A stretch of DNA of 64,000 nucleotides, from the NCBI GenBank assembly GCA_949126835.1, contig OX421494.1:4851853-4915852 (forward strand), given 5' to 3'. Shown in pieces: positions 1 to 11,234 of this stretch (the first letter of the stretch is position 1; each line of letters starts with the position of its first letter). The position numbers and the translations under genes are program-made. The DNA is from Anisus vortex. Taxonomy: Eukaryota; Mollusca; Gastropoda; Planorbidae. The notes under the pieces were generated by a model. It was not told the origin of the DNA and made no database searches. It was given only the letters and a program-made list of their open reading frames with translations.

Positions 1-1408
1 AAATAAAGATTTCTAAATTTGATTAAATAGTGATGCTAAACAAGTTATGTTTTATAATTTAACAAATATTACGGACTAATTATTATTTTTTATATACATC
101 CAGCATTATGGTATTCATTACAATATTTAATTATTAGTGGTATATAATTCATTTACTTTAAACAGTTGTAATAAACATGTCCTGCATTAATTGGAAACAT
201 ATCGATTTACTTCCCTTTGAAAAAAAAAACCTTCAATCCGCCTCTTTTCCAACCGTACGAAAGACGCTGTGAAGAATATTGTTATTTTTTTATTTGACAG
301 ACGTTGTCATATTTCAGAGTTTCTGCAGACATTGTCATATTTCAGAGTTTCTGGCAAAAAAGGGTGATAACCAGTATCAGATTTCTGGGTCACATCATTG
401 ATGTGCTGGGAAATTGCCTCCCCCTTCCGCTTCCCTTCTTTCTTCCCATTGTTTGTGTGTGTGTGTGTGTGTGTGAGTGTGTTCCCTAAACTATCACTTT
501 CATGTTATAAGCCTCCCATGTCACATGCTCCAGTTTCTTTTTTCTTGGGGGGCTTTTAAATCTTTCATTGTTTCTACACCCTCTAAACTAGCCCCCCCCC
601 CCCACCCCATTTCCTCCCACCCCTCAGTTGCCCACCGTCTTCACACATGCAACGTAACACTTTTCATTCTGCCCCCCCTCCCTTCCCCCTAAAAGCCCAC
701 ACTTTCAAATTGCCCCATCCCCCCACCCAGCCTCAAATCTGAACCTTATAAAAAACAACAACACAAGTTAATGTTCAAATTATATTTCTTTCTCTAAGCT
801 CCATTCTCCACCGCCCCCTTTTTAGTTTGTTTTTGTTTTTCAAAGCCCTTTTTTCTCGGTGCGGGAAAGCTGCGGCACCTCCTTGCCGTTTTGTTTTTGT
901 TTTTGGCGTTGTTGTTAGTTTTTTTGTTAAATTATTATTGTAACATAGTTCTAGATATTAAGATGCTATACCTAGAGGTATAGAATTTGTTCATCATACG
1001 ATTATTTATGTCAGTGAGTCATACTCATGTTTCAGCCATAACGACACTGCTCTATATAATATTCATGGCTCCGGCTCAATGAACTAGAACGTAGAATAGA
1101 ATATAGATTGCAGAAAGGCCAAAATGCTGTGGAAATTAAAAACTGACTTGCGGTTTTTGTCAGATCAAGCATCCAGCTCTCAGAGCCTTTTCAAGCTTAT
1201 GTAGCGCCCCGGGACAAATGTTTCTGCGCCGCCCCCTTGCATACTGCAACTGCTTGTTTAGTGCTATATTTGCTATATTTAGACTACGTTTGCCGCCCCC
1301 CCCCCTTGGAAGTGTCGCCCCCAGGCATATACCCCCCTCTGCCCCTCCCCCCCCCCCATGTGAGGTCACTGCCAGCTCTACATACCTTCTCCAAAACCTA
1401 ATCATTGA
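1..1408. other. Noncoding AT-rich DNA with GT and C-run tracts
   Basis: No credible coding exon is visible. The stretch holds a (GT)n tract near 454-475, long C-runs near 591-604 and 1300-1355, and T-rich filler. Between about 1175 and 1355 a C-rich segment resembles a dispersed repeat, but its ends could not be defined. Confidence 0.6.
454..475. repeat. (GT)n microsatellite
   Basis: About eleven uninterrupted GT dinucleotides read directly from the sequence. Confidence 0.9.
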
Positions 1409-1655
1409 AAAAGTAAAGTACCCTTCGGACCAAACATATCATAGGGCCGGTGAAGCAGCGTTCACCAGTTTCTGTGGCCACGTCATACTAGCGTATGTGT
1501 GGCCAGCACAACGCCCAGCCGCCTCTACTTTACCCCAACTAATGTCAGGTACCTATCAGAGCTAGGTAGACTCAGGGACACTCTCAAATTCTGGGTAAAA
1601 AGTCGTAGCCTCCACCAGGATTCGAATCCAGGACCTTTGGATCACCAGTCATTAG
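1409..1655 (-). mobile_element. tRNA-derived SINE, copy A
   Basis: This copy shares a body of roughly 240 bp with the copies at 4702, 24405, 24734 and 46366. On the minus strand the right end carries a tRNA-like B box (GGTCCTGGATTCGAATCC), and the left end carries an AGTAAAGTA-like tail. It is diverged from the other copies, so it is an old insertion. The family name is unknown to me. Confidence 0.7.
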
Positions 1656-1914
1656 AAGGCATTCTAGTTTCAAGAAAAAAACATTCATTCCGTAAGCTTG
1701 ACTTAGAATTTCTTTTTTTTCTTTAAACAAATTATGTTTAAAATGTTTAGTGTTATTATGGTTGTTCTTTAATTTTATATATGAACACTAACAGTAAAAT
1801 CAACAATTCTACAAGAACTAGAGGACATGAGGATAAGAACAAAGTAATAGTAATAATTCATAAAGTATTAAAGTCGTTTTTTAAAAATAGAACACATTAA
1901 CAATCTATTTACAA

Positions 1915-2320
1915 TGCTCAGATAAACACAAGGACAAAAACTCTTTTCTTATCCCTTATGCGAGATATAAATACATCCCGAGGGGCATCCGAATATGGAA
2001 TGGGTTGCCCGAACAAACCCGGAAAACCAATAACTGAATATAATTCAGCTGAATGGCTCAATAGCCGACTCCTAAATAATAGGCCTACTTTTTTTCTTGT
2101 ATGATAAATGGTATGATAGTGTGCGTGAATGTCTATTGTGTTTGAGTACAAATGGTTCTTTAATATTGTTTTAGGTATGCTGAAAGACGGAATTTATGTA
2201 ATCAAGTCAAATTTCCATTTATTTGGATCAATAAAGCAATCTTATCTTATCTTAATTTAAAATACAAATTAAAATGCAAGACTAGATTCAGACCGCGGGT
2301 AAGCGTCTGTAGCTTAAAAG
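1915..2320 (+). mobile_element. Dispersed repeat relic, probably the 3' end of a non-LTR retrotransposon
   Basis: It belongs to a family seen at least six times here (also near 6030, 20045, 21636, 42505 and 49005). The shared parts are a TGGAATGGGTTGCCCGAACA segment, which reads as a broken WNGLPEQ-like peptide typical of the C-terminus of non-LTR ORF2 proteins, and a 3' part with GAGCGTAGGACGCAATAATC-like sequence and a TAAGATAA-type tail. Assignment to a non-LTR element is inference. Confidence 0.45.
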
Positions 2321-2979
2321 ATAAGCCAAAACACTATATGACATAGATGTTGGAGACACGAAAAGTGGAGAAATGATCATTAATAAGAGAATTATCTACC
2401 TGGCGCTTGAAGCGTGGAAGCTGGAAGCCTGACTCTTGGATTCCAATAGCTTCGATCTCGGAGTTCTAATATTATAGTATATGATAGACAATGATAGTAA
2501 AAGTGACTGTGTAACTGTGAGTGTGCCAAAGTCTGTGTAACTTCTACTGACACACAAAGGAATACAGTAATGTGTTGACCGAACCTAGTGACTTGATTCC
2601 CTGTGTTGTTTGTTTGATTTTTGACTGACTGGACATGGTGAGTTGTATTCATGGAGTCTTGTTGGAATAAATGTTGCGCAACTATAACTCGAACGATTGA
2701 AGTAATGGATCTATAAAAGGTATTGTAAAATGAATATAAAATTGACTTGTTACAACATCTATACTTTAATAAAGTATTTGACTGTGAATGTAAAGTTTTT
2801 TCTGAACAAAGGACAATAATTAATCACTATTTGATTTCTAAGATGTCTGTTGTTGTTTTTTTATTGCACCTCCACTGAAGTAAAGGAAGATGATCACGTG
2901 GGATTAAAGCAGTGACAATGTTTATTGTCTGTCCCTGAATGTTGTACTTTGATACGGGATTGTTTCCCCCCTTCCCTGT
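2321..2979. other. Noncoding DNA, nothing recognised
   Basis: AT-rich sequence with no splice-bounded open frame, RNA gene or repeat that I can identify. Confidence 0.5.
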
Positions 2980-3105
2980 ATACAGCGGAAACCTTTACGC
3001 AGTCGTAAAAGTCATTTAAGAGAGCGCTATTGGCTGCGCACGGAAAAAAAGAACATATAAGCTCTAAAAATAGAGCAAGTGGTGCATCTTTTTATAGTCT
3101 TTGGT
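2980..3105 (-). mobile_element. MITE fragment (CTATAATAAG family)
   Basis: This is half of a copy of the family at 8153-8429 and 59197-59478. It shows the shared GTGCGCAC-like core (here GCTGCGCACGG), the CTCTAAAAATAGAG hairpin and one terminus ending in TTTTTATAGTCTTTGG. The other terminus is missing. Confidence 0.65.
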
Positions 3106-4701
3106 ACAACCAAAGGCGTATGATATAGATCTACACTTATTAGGAAAACATTAGGCTAACTTTGAACACACAAAAAAACAGGTTTCAAAGTGCTCTTGTT
3201 TTACAGCATGCTCTCTACATAGTCCTCAAATAGCAAACGGGATTTTCCGATAATGTGCCTGAAAGGGAGTATGATTAACTAATGCACTAAACCGACATTT
3301 GGACGATGATGACACACACATAAAATACAGTATAATTACAACATTACGTGTGTGTGTGTGTTTGTGTGTTTCTTTCTGAATATAAATTACCTGTATAATA
3401 CATCATTAAGTCTGTGTAATGTTTTGGACGAGATTACCGGTTGCACCCCCCCCCCCCTCCACCCCAAAGCTCTCCCCTATTCAAATACACTACGAACCCC
3501 CTCCCTTTTTTTCAGTTTAAGCCATGTCAATTTACGACACTGCATTGAGCGGAGGTTTATTACCTCCCCTTGTCAATAGAAGACAACTCCCCCTGCATTA
3601 GTGCCGTGGTGGTAAATGATAGCCGTCAAGTCCTGCAGTTCTCTCCCGCTTGGCGTGCTATAAATAGTTACGGAAGTTCCCGGAAAGTTATTGCTGCTTT
3701 CAACAAATAAACCAAGACTACGTTATGCTTAGGTTGTTTTTTTTTAATGGCTTTTCCTGTCATCCCCGGGTTAGCAAGTCCAGTGGTCTATTGTTTTTTT
3801 TGTTTTGTGTGTTTGACCAACGGAACTTGACAGGTAGCCATTTTGTTTTTTGGAGAGCGGTCAGGTAGGTGGACAGCAGTGGTCATTTTACGAGCGGTGC
3901 ATCGGTATTTGTTTCGTGTGTGGGTGGGTGTGAATGTCCACAGTTCGTCTGCTGACATGAAATATGTGCTCGAACCCCAGCAGACGTCATGGAACTGACA
4001 CCTTGTTAAATGGCGACAGGGGGAACAAGAGCCAGACCGGGGAAAAGGGGGCGGGAAGGGGGTGGTGGTCGGTGTATCTCAACCGGAAATGACATAGAAC
4101 TCTCCCCCCCCCCCCTTCTGCTCGCTGGCTGGAGATTAAAATGCAATAAACATGACGTAGGTACATCTTATTTTTCATGTCTCTTTATTTTTAAGGACTT
4201 CGGAGAGATTTCTGACATAAAGAGTGGCGTCATTAGGGAGGGGCGTGGGAAGGGGGGCTTGGGCTTGGATGGGTTTGTGGGGGGGGGACTGTCATGTTCG
4301 ACATGGCGGTTTTAAATCACGACCCCCCCCCCCCTATCATCTCCCCCATCACTTTTACGGCAAGGCGCCATGCCAAAAAAATTGTTGTATTAGCTTTTGT
4401 ATACATGTGTCTGGAGGAATGGGTGCTAGGAGATACTCGAGGGTGTCAACTTTAGAGTGTAAGCAACGGGCGATGGGCGCGCAAATGTTGAGGCTGTGGG
4501 AAGCGGGTGGGTATCTCTCTCCCCCAAATTGCGACCGATCCCTGCCGCCCTGCAGGAGTTTTGGGCCTAGTGGACGTAATAATCTTCTATCTAGAAAGAA
4601 CGTCTGTAAACTTATAAGATAATTAGACCCTCAGCTTACTTTTTTTATAGGCTTTCTGAACACGCCATCAACTCGTAGTAAACTCCTACACCATTGGTAG
4701 T
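3106..4701. other. Noncoding DNA with GT tract and homopolymer C/G runs
   Basis: A (GT)n tract lies at about 3347-3370. C- or G-runs of 8-12 bases occur near 3447, 4104, 4268 and 4322. Open frames here are short and cross the homopolymer runs, so I do not call genes. Confidence 0.55.
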
Positions 4702-4912
4702 AAGTAAGTATCCCGTCGGACCAAAATGATCCACAGGGCCGGTAAAGCTGCGTTCACCAATTTCTGTGGCCACGGCATACTAGGGGATGGTGTGGCCAGT
4801 ACAACGCCCAGCCACCTTTGCATTACCCCAACTTAAGTCAAGTGCCCACCCTCCAGATCAGGGAACGAATACTAGACTTCACCAGGATTCGAACCCCAGA
4901 CGCCGTGCCTTC
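4702..4912 (-). mobile_element. tRNA-derived SINE, copy B
   Basis: Same body as copy A, including GTGTGGCCAGTACAACGCCC and the antisense B box GGATTCGAACCCCAGA. It is truncated on the tRNA-like side and diverged. Confidence 0.7.
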
Positions 4913-5431
4913 TACACTTATGATACTATCCTGTAATTCTGGCACATTCGGATGATGGAAGGCGGGTTGTGAAAACCTGCCAAGGGAAATAATCAATGGG
5001 ATATCTCTGTGAGCGCCGTCTTCATGACATTCAACATTACTTCAAACTTTCTCTTTGTTATATTATTCTGTTATAGTGTTGAGGCTTACCTCACACATAG
5101 CACTTAACAATCTGTGTAGCCTACAATCATGCAACCCTATTAATTCAAATTGAATTTGTCATTGTATTGTTATTATGTAAGTATGATGCGTCTCTTTATG
5201 TGCTTGCATCCTTTTGCATGCCTCCTCCCCCTTACCCCCTCTCTTTCTCTCTCTCTCTCTCTCTCTCTATTTGTTACCCACCATTCTTATTCTATGTTTA
5301 ACATTATTTTGATCCATTTCTCTTTCTCTCCATTCGCTTCTCACCCGTCTTATCGATTGGCATATATTCAGCCACCCCCTCCCCTCATTACTGTTCTTTA
5401 ATTCTATATCTTTCTATTTTTTACTTCTCTG

Positions 5432-5494
<63 letters not shown>

Positions 5495-6029
5495 TTCTTC
5501 TATCCAACCACCCACCTGCCTCCTTTCTCTCTTTCACTCTCGAACAATAAATGGCCACCATATCACTGATGAGAAATTTATTACCCATTTTCTACCTTTT
5601 TACTTTTTAACAATAATAATTATTCCATGAAATCACCGGGCGCATCTTTCCATACTGCGCTCCCTTCGATCTGTGAGCCCCCGTCGTGCCCTGCGGCCGC
5701 CCCACTGAGTCCCTGGCCATCAACTGCAGGAGTCCCCGAGTTGTCTGCCCTTCATGTTTCGGCCAACTGGAGCTACTTCCATTGATAGAATAATAAAACG
5801 TCACATACATTAGTTTTAATTTAACAGCAAGCCAACGTAAATATTATGCTTTTAATTCTTGAATTTAGATAAGTGGAAAGTATTTAGTGCTTTTTTTTTT
5901 CAACAATATGTTAATAACATTGAGCATTATAAATATTTTTTGACCTCTCTTAGTTTTTCTAAGCACTGAAAGCACTGAACTCTGATTTTTACAATCCTGT
6001 TTTTTTTTTAATCAGCTTACATATTTAAG
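4913..6029. other. Noncoding DNA with two CT microsatellites
   Basis: Pyrimidine-rich stretch containing CT runs at about 5238-5268 and 5434-5491. No credible gene. Confidence 0.6.
5434..5491. repeat. (CT)n microsatellite
   Basis: About 29 CT dinucleotides, uninterrupted. A shorter run lies at 5238-5268. Confidence 0.9.
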
Positions 6030-6365
6030 GTTCCTCATCTTATCTGTTACAGACGCTCCTTTTATAATGTAGTTAAATTGTAGACTTTTTCCTAGGTCCT
6101 AACGGAGTCTCCACAGTAATATGAAGAAAAAGAAGATTATTGCGTCCTACGCTAATCCGTGGTCTGAGTCTAGTCTTTCATTTTGATTGGTGTTTTAAAT
6201 ACGGTTAAGTTGCTGGTTTTCCCGGTACGTACAGGCAACCCATTCCATGCCCAGAATGCTATTCGGGAAGAAAAAGTACTTTTGCAAATTTTTTCTTGGA
6301 TATGTTATTAGACAAGTGTTTTTTGTCTTTATGTTTATATGATCATTTTAATAAAGTGTTATTGT
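6030..6365 (-). mobile_element. Dispersed repeat relic, probable non-LTR 3' end
   Basis: Reverse-oriented copy of the family at 1915 and 42505. It begins with a TCTTATCTGTTACAGACGCTCC tail-like sequence (read in two parts: TCTTATCTG and TTACAGACGCTCC), followed by ATTGCGTCCTACGC and, near 6236, GGCAACCCATTCCATGCC, the antisense of the WNGLP-like segment. Confidence 0.45.
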
Positions 6366-7592
6366 GTTGTATTTCCAAGATAAAATGTATTACTATTGTC
6401 TCTTCTCCCCTCTAGTGTTTCTTAATGCAAGCTTTACAAGCGAAGGTGTATCAACGCTTAGATAATGCTCAGTAATGTATGCAATGGAAGAATTAGCGCC
6501 AGTATTTCGTTTTAGCTATTTCCCTATAGACGCTGCCCAGTTGGTTGGCACCAACAACAAGAATCGAAGACGCGAGACTCAGGTTTAAACTTTTAGCCAA
6601 AAAGCCCTGGGCTTTCCAAAACGTCACCTATCCCGTTACAGTAAACACACGAGTGTAAGGGCCGCTCCGCAATGGCTACTGGGGGCAAAAAGAAAAAGGT
6701 CCAGGTTAAATGGGTTCTCGACCCCCCCCCCCCCCCATTTCCTCGACCTCCAATTGACACACACAGTATATTATAAGACTGTCCCGGTTAACGTTAGGGT
6801 TACAAGGGACACAGGGAGTCAAGCCAAGAAACAACATTCTTTATCACCAAAAATAAACATTTGTACCAGCAAATGTACAACATATGGACTTGTATTGTCA
6901 CGTGGTTGGTTGGTAGCGCGGCGGCTTTACAATACAACAACAAACAACCAAGAAAAATGTAGCCAGCAGCAAATATCTGATTCTCCGTCTCAAATTTAGG
7001 TTGTAATAATAGTTTTTATTTCTGTCTTAAAAGCGTTTCCCTCAAAGAACTATTAGAAATCATAATAATAACTTTAAAAGATGTTGTTTTTTTTAAACAT
7101 TCAGGGGGAAAGAACTCGACAGACGGGCATGGCCTGAAGGTGGCGCGGCGGCGTCCAATCAGATGCTCGGGACGAGCGCCAAGCGATTTGATAATAAGAC
7201 ACACGGTCAGAGGTGGTAGATTTTTTTTGCAGAAGGGGAGAAGGTGTGGTGGGGGAGAGGGCGCCCGACATTATGTCCATCTGTTACGACAAGGGACATA
7301 AATGGAAACACGTCTTGAGGCGACGGCGGGTGCCGCGTGGGGGTTAATTCTTGACTTTTTGTGGGGGCGCCGTGCTCAAGCCTGTGGGAATCTGAAAAGA
7401 CTTAAATACATCTTTTAGCCATACACGCCCGCGCGCGCACACACCATTACACACACAAACATGATGTGGTTCGCGGGTGGAACTGAAAACGTTGACAGTT
7501 TTGTCTTTCAAAACAAAACAAAAAAACTTGAAAACCTCTTGAATGGGCAAAGAAAATATTTGGTTCGGGCAAAGAAACTCTAAACGGAAGAT
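6366..7592. other. Noncoding DNA, nothing recognised
   Basis: It holds a 15-base C-run near 6722 and G-rich segments near 7230-7350. No coding exon could be supported. Confidence 0.5.
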
Positions 7593-7764
7593 AGAATATA
7601 GAATATAGAATATAAAATATAGAATATAGAATATAGAATATAGAATATAGAATATAGAATATAGAAGATAGAATATAGAATATAGAATATAGAATATTGA
7701 ATATAGAATATAGAATATAGAATATAGAATATAGAATATAGAATATAGAATATAGAATATAGAT
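7593..7764. repeat. 7-bp tandem repeat (AGAATAT)n
   Basis: About 24 copies of the heptamer with a few single-base variants, for example AAAATAT near 7614 and AGAAGAT near 7665. Confidence 0.9.
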
Positions 7765-8152
7765 TCTAGTAAACAATTTCAATGTTCTTTTTTCTTTTCT
7801 TTAGTACAATTGGTCATATTTCACTTTGTTTGAATTTCTTGGTTTATTTTTTATATATATTTTTTTTTACATATAAATTAGATGTTGTTATATTTTTAAA
7901 AAAAATCAAATAGTGTTTGTCTGATGCCCTCATTCCGCGGTTCTTTTGATAAAATTATATTTGCTATCGCAGCACATATAGGGGGCCTATAGTCAACCCT
8001 CAACAATCGTTGATCTGAGTTTGCGTCCATTTTTTGTTTCGATAAATAAAACTGTCTCGGTTTTATTTATTTTTTCTTCGGTTTGTTTCGACTTTGAAGT
8101 TGATTCAATGACCATAATAAGATGACTATGGACGTGACTGGCATCATTTAAG
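7765..8152. other. Noncoding AT-rich DNA
   Basis: No feature recognised apart from T-runs near 7861. A CATAATAAGATG motif near 8113 resembles the adjacent MITE terminus. Confidence 0.5.
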
Positions 8153-8429
8153 CAAAGACTATAATAAGATGGACCGCTTGCTCTACTTTTAGAGGTTATT
8201 TATTCTTTTCTTTTTCCGCACGCAACCAATTAGGCTGTCTTAAATTAATTATACGCGACTACGTTTGCATTGAAGGTTTCCGCGTTATACAACTTTGCAT
8301 TTTAATTTTTCATTAAGAAAATAATATATCGATTAAATAAAACGGAATCTGGAGTTCCGAAAAGAAGTTTTTCGAGTCATCAAATGGCAGAAATATTAAA
8401 GCAAGCGGCCAATCTTATTATAGTTTTTG
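8153..8429. mobile_element. MITE, CTATAATAAG family, complete copy
   Basis: A 277-bp element with terminal inverted repeats. The left end reads CAAAGACTATAATAAGATGG. The right end, reverse-complemented, reads CAAAAACTATAATAAGATTG, and both continue into CCGCTTGCT. The interior has no coding capacity. The superfamily is not assigned because no clear target-site duplication could be read. Confidence 0.75.
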
Positions 8430-8474
8430 ATTTAACTTTTGTACAAGGGGAATTCGTCTTCCCAATAGTATGTT

Positions 8475-8943
8475 CATAGACTATAATATACATGGATCGC
8501 TTGCTTTAGTATTTCTGCTATATGATGACTTGAAACACTGATTTTCGGAATTCCCGATTCTAAATAACGTAATTGATATACAGGAAATAAAGTTATAAAG
8601 GAAATAGCATAATACAAGCTCCGTTTTATTTAATCGCTATGATTTTCTCAATGAAAAATTTAAATCGAAAGTTGTACGGAGTGGAAACATTTATAGATCA
8701 GTGTTGTGTGCGCACGGAAAAAGAACAGAAGCTCTAAAAATAGAGCAGGCGGTCCATCTTATTATAGTCAATGATAATAGGATTAATTGGCCTACAAGTA
8801 TTCATTTAAAGTCGAAAAAAATTCGATTTAATAAAACGGAAATTGTACGAATATTACTTTATTTAGAAACGGGAATTGCAAAAAACAGAAGATAATAGCA
8901 TAAAAAAACTAAAGCAAGCGGTCCATGTATATTATAGTCTATG
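8475..8943. mobile_element. MITE, CTATAATATAC subfamily, with nested partial copy
   Basis: The outer inverted repeats are 36 bp with one mismatch (8475-8510 against 8908-8943) and start CATAGACTATAATATACATG. Inside, 8706-8785 carries the core and terminus of the sister subfamily (GTGCGCACGG, CTCTAAAAATAGAG, ATCTTATTATAGTC), so this is either a composite or a nested insertion. Confidence 0.75.
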
Positions 8944-10130
8944 GTTTGTTCTTCTCTTCCCTAATCACAGTATCTCTTAAGCTAAGTCAAGTCTCCGGAA
9001 ATCTAAAAGACATGTTGAATTTTCCTACACTTTAGTTTTTCATATACATTATACATTATATATATATACATATACATATACATTATACATTATATATATA
9101 CATATAGGCTACATAAACATTATACTTTTCTCTTTGTTTTCTCCGTGGTACTCAATACATTATTTATTCCCTACAAAAAAATGTTTTGGTATGTATATTT
9201 TGGATTGTTCAAGAACGAATGAAATTGGTTACGTTAGTAACTATACAAAAAATCGACTTGGTTTCGGTAGGTTTCGCATTACCTCGATCTTTATTTCCAA
9301 CGGGTTAGAGATGAAAAGCCGGTTTCGCTGTAACCATATACAATATTGTAATCATGATAAATTAAATTGCATGAATTTACATTTCACTCCCATTTTACAC
9401 GGTCAATGATAAATAAATACTTTACTTGTAGATTTGTACCAGGACAGCTTAGATTAAAGTCTTAAAAGGAATGGAAGATGCATAGACACTAAAGCACGCG
9501 CCATCAAAGGTACTGTACTCTTCATTACAGTCACTCCTGAAAATGTCCTGTGTGGATGGACATAAAAAGAAGTTTCTAAATTTGATACTGTGGCATTTTC
9601 TATATGGAACAGCTTACCCTCGGACATAAGGATTAAAACAGTTTAAATGCCTTTCTCTTAAACCATTTTGCCTTATCATTCATACCCTTACATCTGCCAC
9701 TAAAGTGTATATCAAGTATGCACATCGTCATCGGCCCTTTGAGTTCCTTGTGGAACATAGGGCCTCTGTCAAAGCACGCCACTCTCCACGGTCTCCTTCT
9801 AGTCGCTTCAATTCTTCCCAGCTCTTTCCAGTTCTTGCAGCCTCATCCAAGAGCGCACATATCATGCTAAATGTAAAAGCATGACGATAAGCGCTATTAA
9901 AAAACAATAACCATAATCTTGTAGCTCTTTTAGTATTTGGTTGCCTGGACTATACACAAAAAAAACAAAAAAAAACATATTAACTTAACAACACATAAAA
10001 ACATGTATTAAAGATAAAGTAAAAACTCTAGCAGCAAGGATAAGCGTAGGTCGCAGTAATCCTTTGTTTAGACAGAGTATCTGTAAAAGTATAAATTAAC
10101 ACCCTAAGAAAAAAAAAATATGCTCTGTAG
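8944..10130. other. Noncoding DNA, mostly unrecognised
   Basis: An AT/TATAC-rich low-complexity tract lies near 9045-9110. At about 9720-9860 a segment of more even composition looks like part of a dispersed repeat but cannot be assigned. A 91-codon open frame at 9134-9409 has no recognisable domain and is not called. Confidence 0.5.
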
Positions 10131-10294
10131 CAGGGATCTGGAAACCTTTTGAATATAGTGTGCCAAAGTAGGACTTCTAATTCATTCAGCGCGCCAACAT
10201 CATAAATTTTAATGTCAAAATACTCAAGCACTCTATTTCTTGAAGCAGAAACGAATTGCTTTTTTGGCCCGCTTGCTGTAGGTTGCCGACCCCA
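10131..10294. mobile_element. Decayed hAT-type MITE
   Basis: The left end is CAGGGATCTGGAAACCT. The right end, reverse-complemented, is CTGGGGTCGGCAACCTAC, resembling the hAT terminal consensus. Flanking octamers CTCTGTAG and GTCTGAAG agree at six of eight positions, as expected of an old 8-bp target duplication. Confidence 0.5.
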
Positions 10295-10504
10295 GGTCTG
10301 AAGGACAAAAAAATAATAGTTGACCACGATATATATAAGGATTGTGTAGCTTGCACAATGTTCAGCCGCTATTTTGTTCCCCCCACCGGATGTCCTGTTC
10401 TGCTAGATGCACTTGCAAAAAAAATTGAGTGGAATTAAAAAAAAAACTGCATCAAGATGTTGGCGTAGAAATCATTGTCCACATTGTATCCTGTATATTG
10501 CAGC

Positions 10505-10570
10505 TTTTCCTACTTTACTGAATATTATTGCATCCTACGTTTATCCGTGGACTATTAAGACTTGAGACTT
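10505..10570 (-). mobile_element. Short fragment of the dispersed non-LTR-like repeat
   Basis: Contains ATTGCATCCTACG followed by TTATCCGTGGACT, matching the tail-proximal part of the copy at 6030-6365. Confidence 0.4.
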
Positions 10571-10599
10571 ATCTTGTATACTATAGTGGTTAGTTTTAT

Positions 10600-11200
10600 A
10601 TGTGTACTAGAGAAGTAACCCGTTTACAAAATAAATGTCTTTGGGATTTCCAACTTAGGATAGGAACTACTAGGAACATCAAGGCTGAGGGCACAGTTGA
10701 CGCCCATAAGAGACACGGAGGTGCTGTGTTCTGGAGGGGGCCTAAGACTCCTGTGAATTGTGTAAACCACCGATACGCTCCCATTACGAGAACACCAGTG
10801 GGCTAACGCATGGTGGACAGCCCCTGATGCGCGTACGAGAATCACTGTACTGAGATTCCGTGGGTAGGAAGAAAAAGAAAGTGATCAGCAGTCCGTTACG
10901 CCACGTCCTGGTGCCTGGATATCCAGACGTAAAAGTCTGGAATTTGGTGCTACCGGGTGCAGGAATACGAGCGTGCCACCCACGTTATGGATCCAGGGGA
11001 GTTTCGCAGGTGTGGACAAGAAGTGCAGTGCATGTGACTGCGGAGATCGCACCCTTTGTTACGCGGCTCGCCGTATCGGCGTGTCGCGGGGTGTCTAGCC
11101 TCGGACAGGATTCTGTCGTGCTTCCGCTTGACCCACTTGCATGCATCGTTACGTCCTGGACGTAAGAGCCCTTAGGTACTTATGCAGGAGACCGTGATGA
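10600..11200. other. GC-richer island of unknown origin
   Basis: The composition here is clearly less AT-rich than both flanks and it lacks simple repeats. A 101-codon open frame (10860-11165, plus strand) and several minus-strand frames overlap, but none shows a domain or splice context I recognise. It could be part of an unrecognised transposable element or a transferred fragment. Confidence 0.4.
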
Positions 11201-11234
11201 TTGGCCTGCGCAGACAGTTAAATTTAGAAGCATA

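Noticed and set aside
1160..1405. C-rich segment considered as a hAT MITE
   Set aside because: No matching terminal repeats or target duplication could be read.
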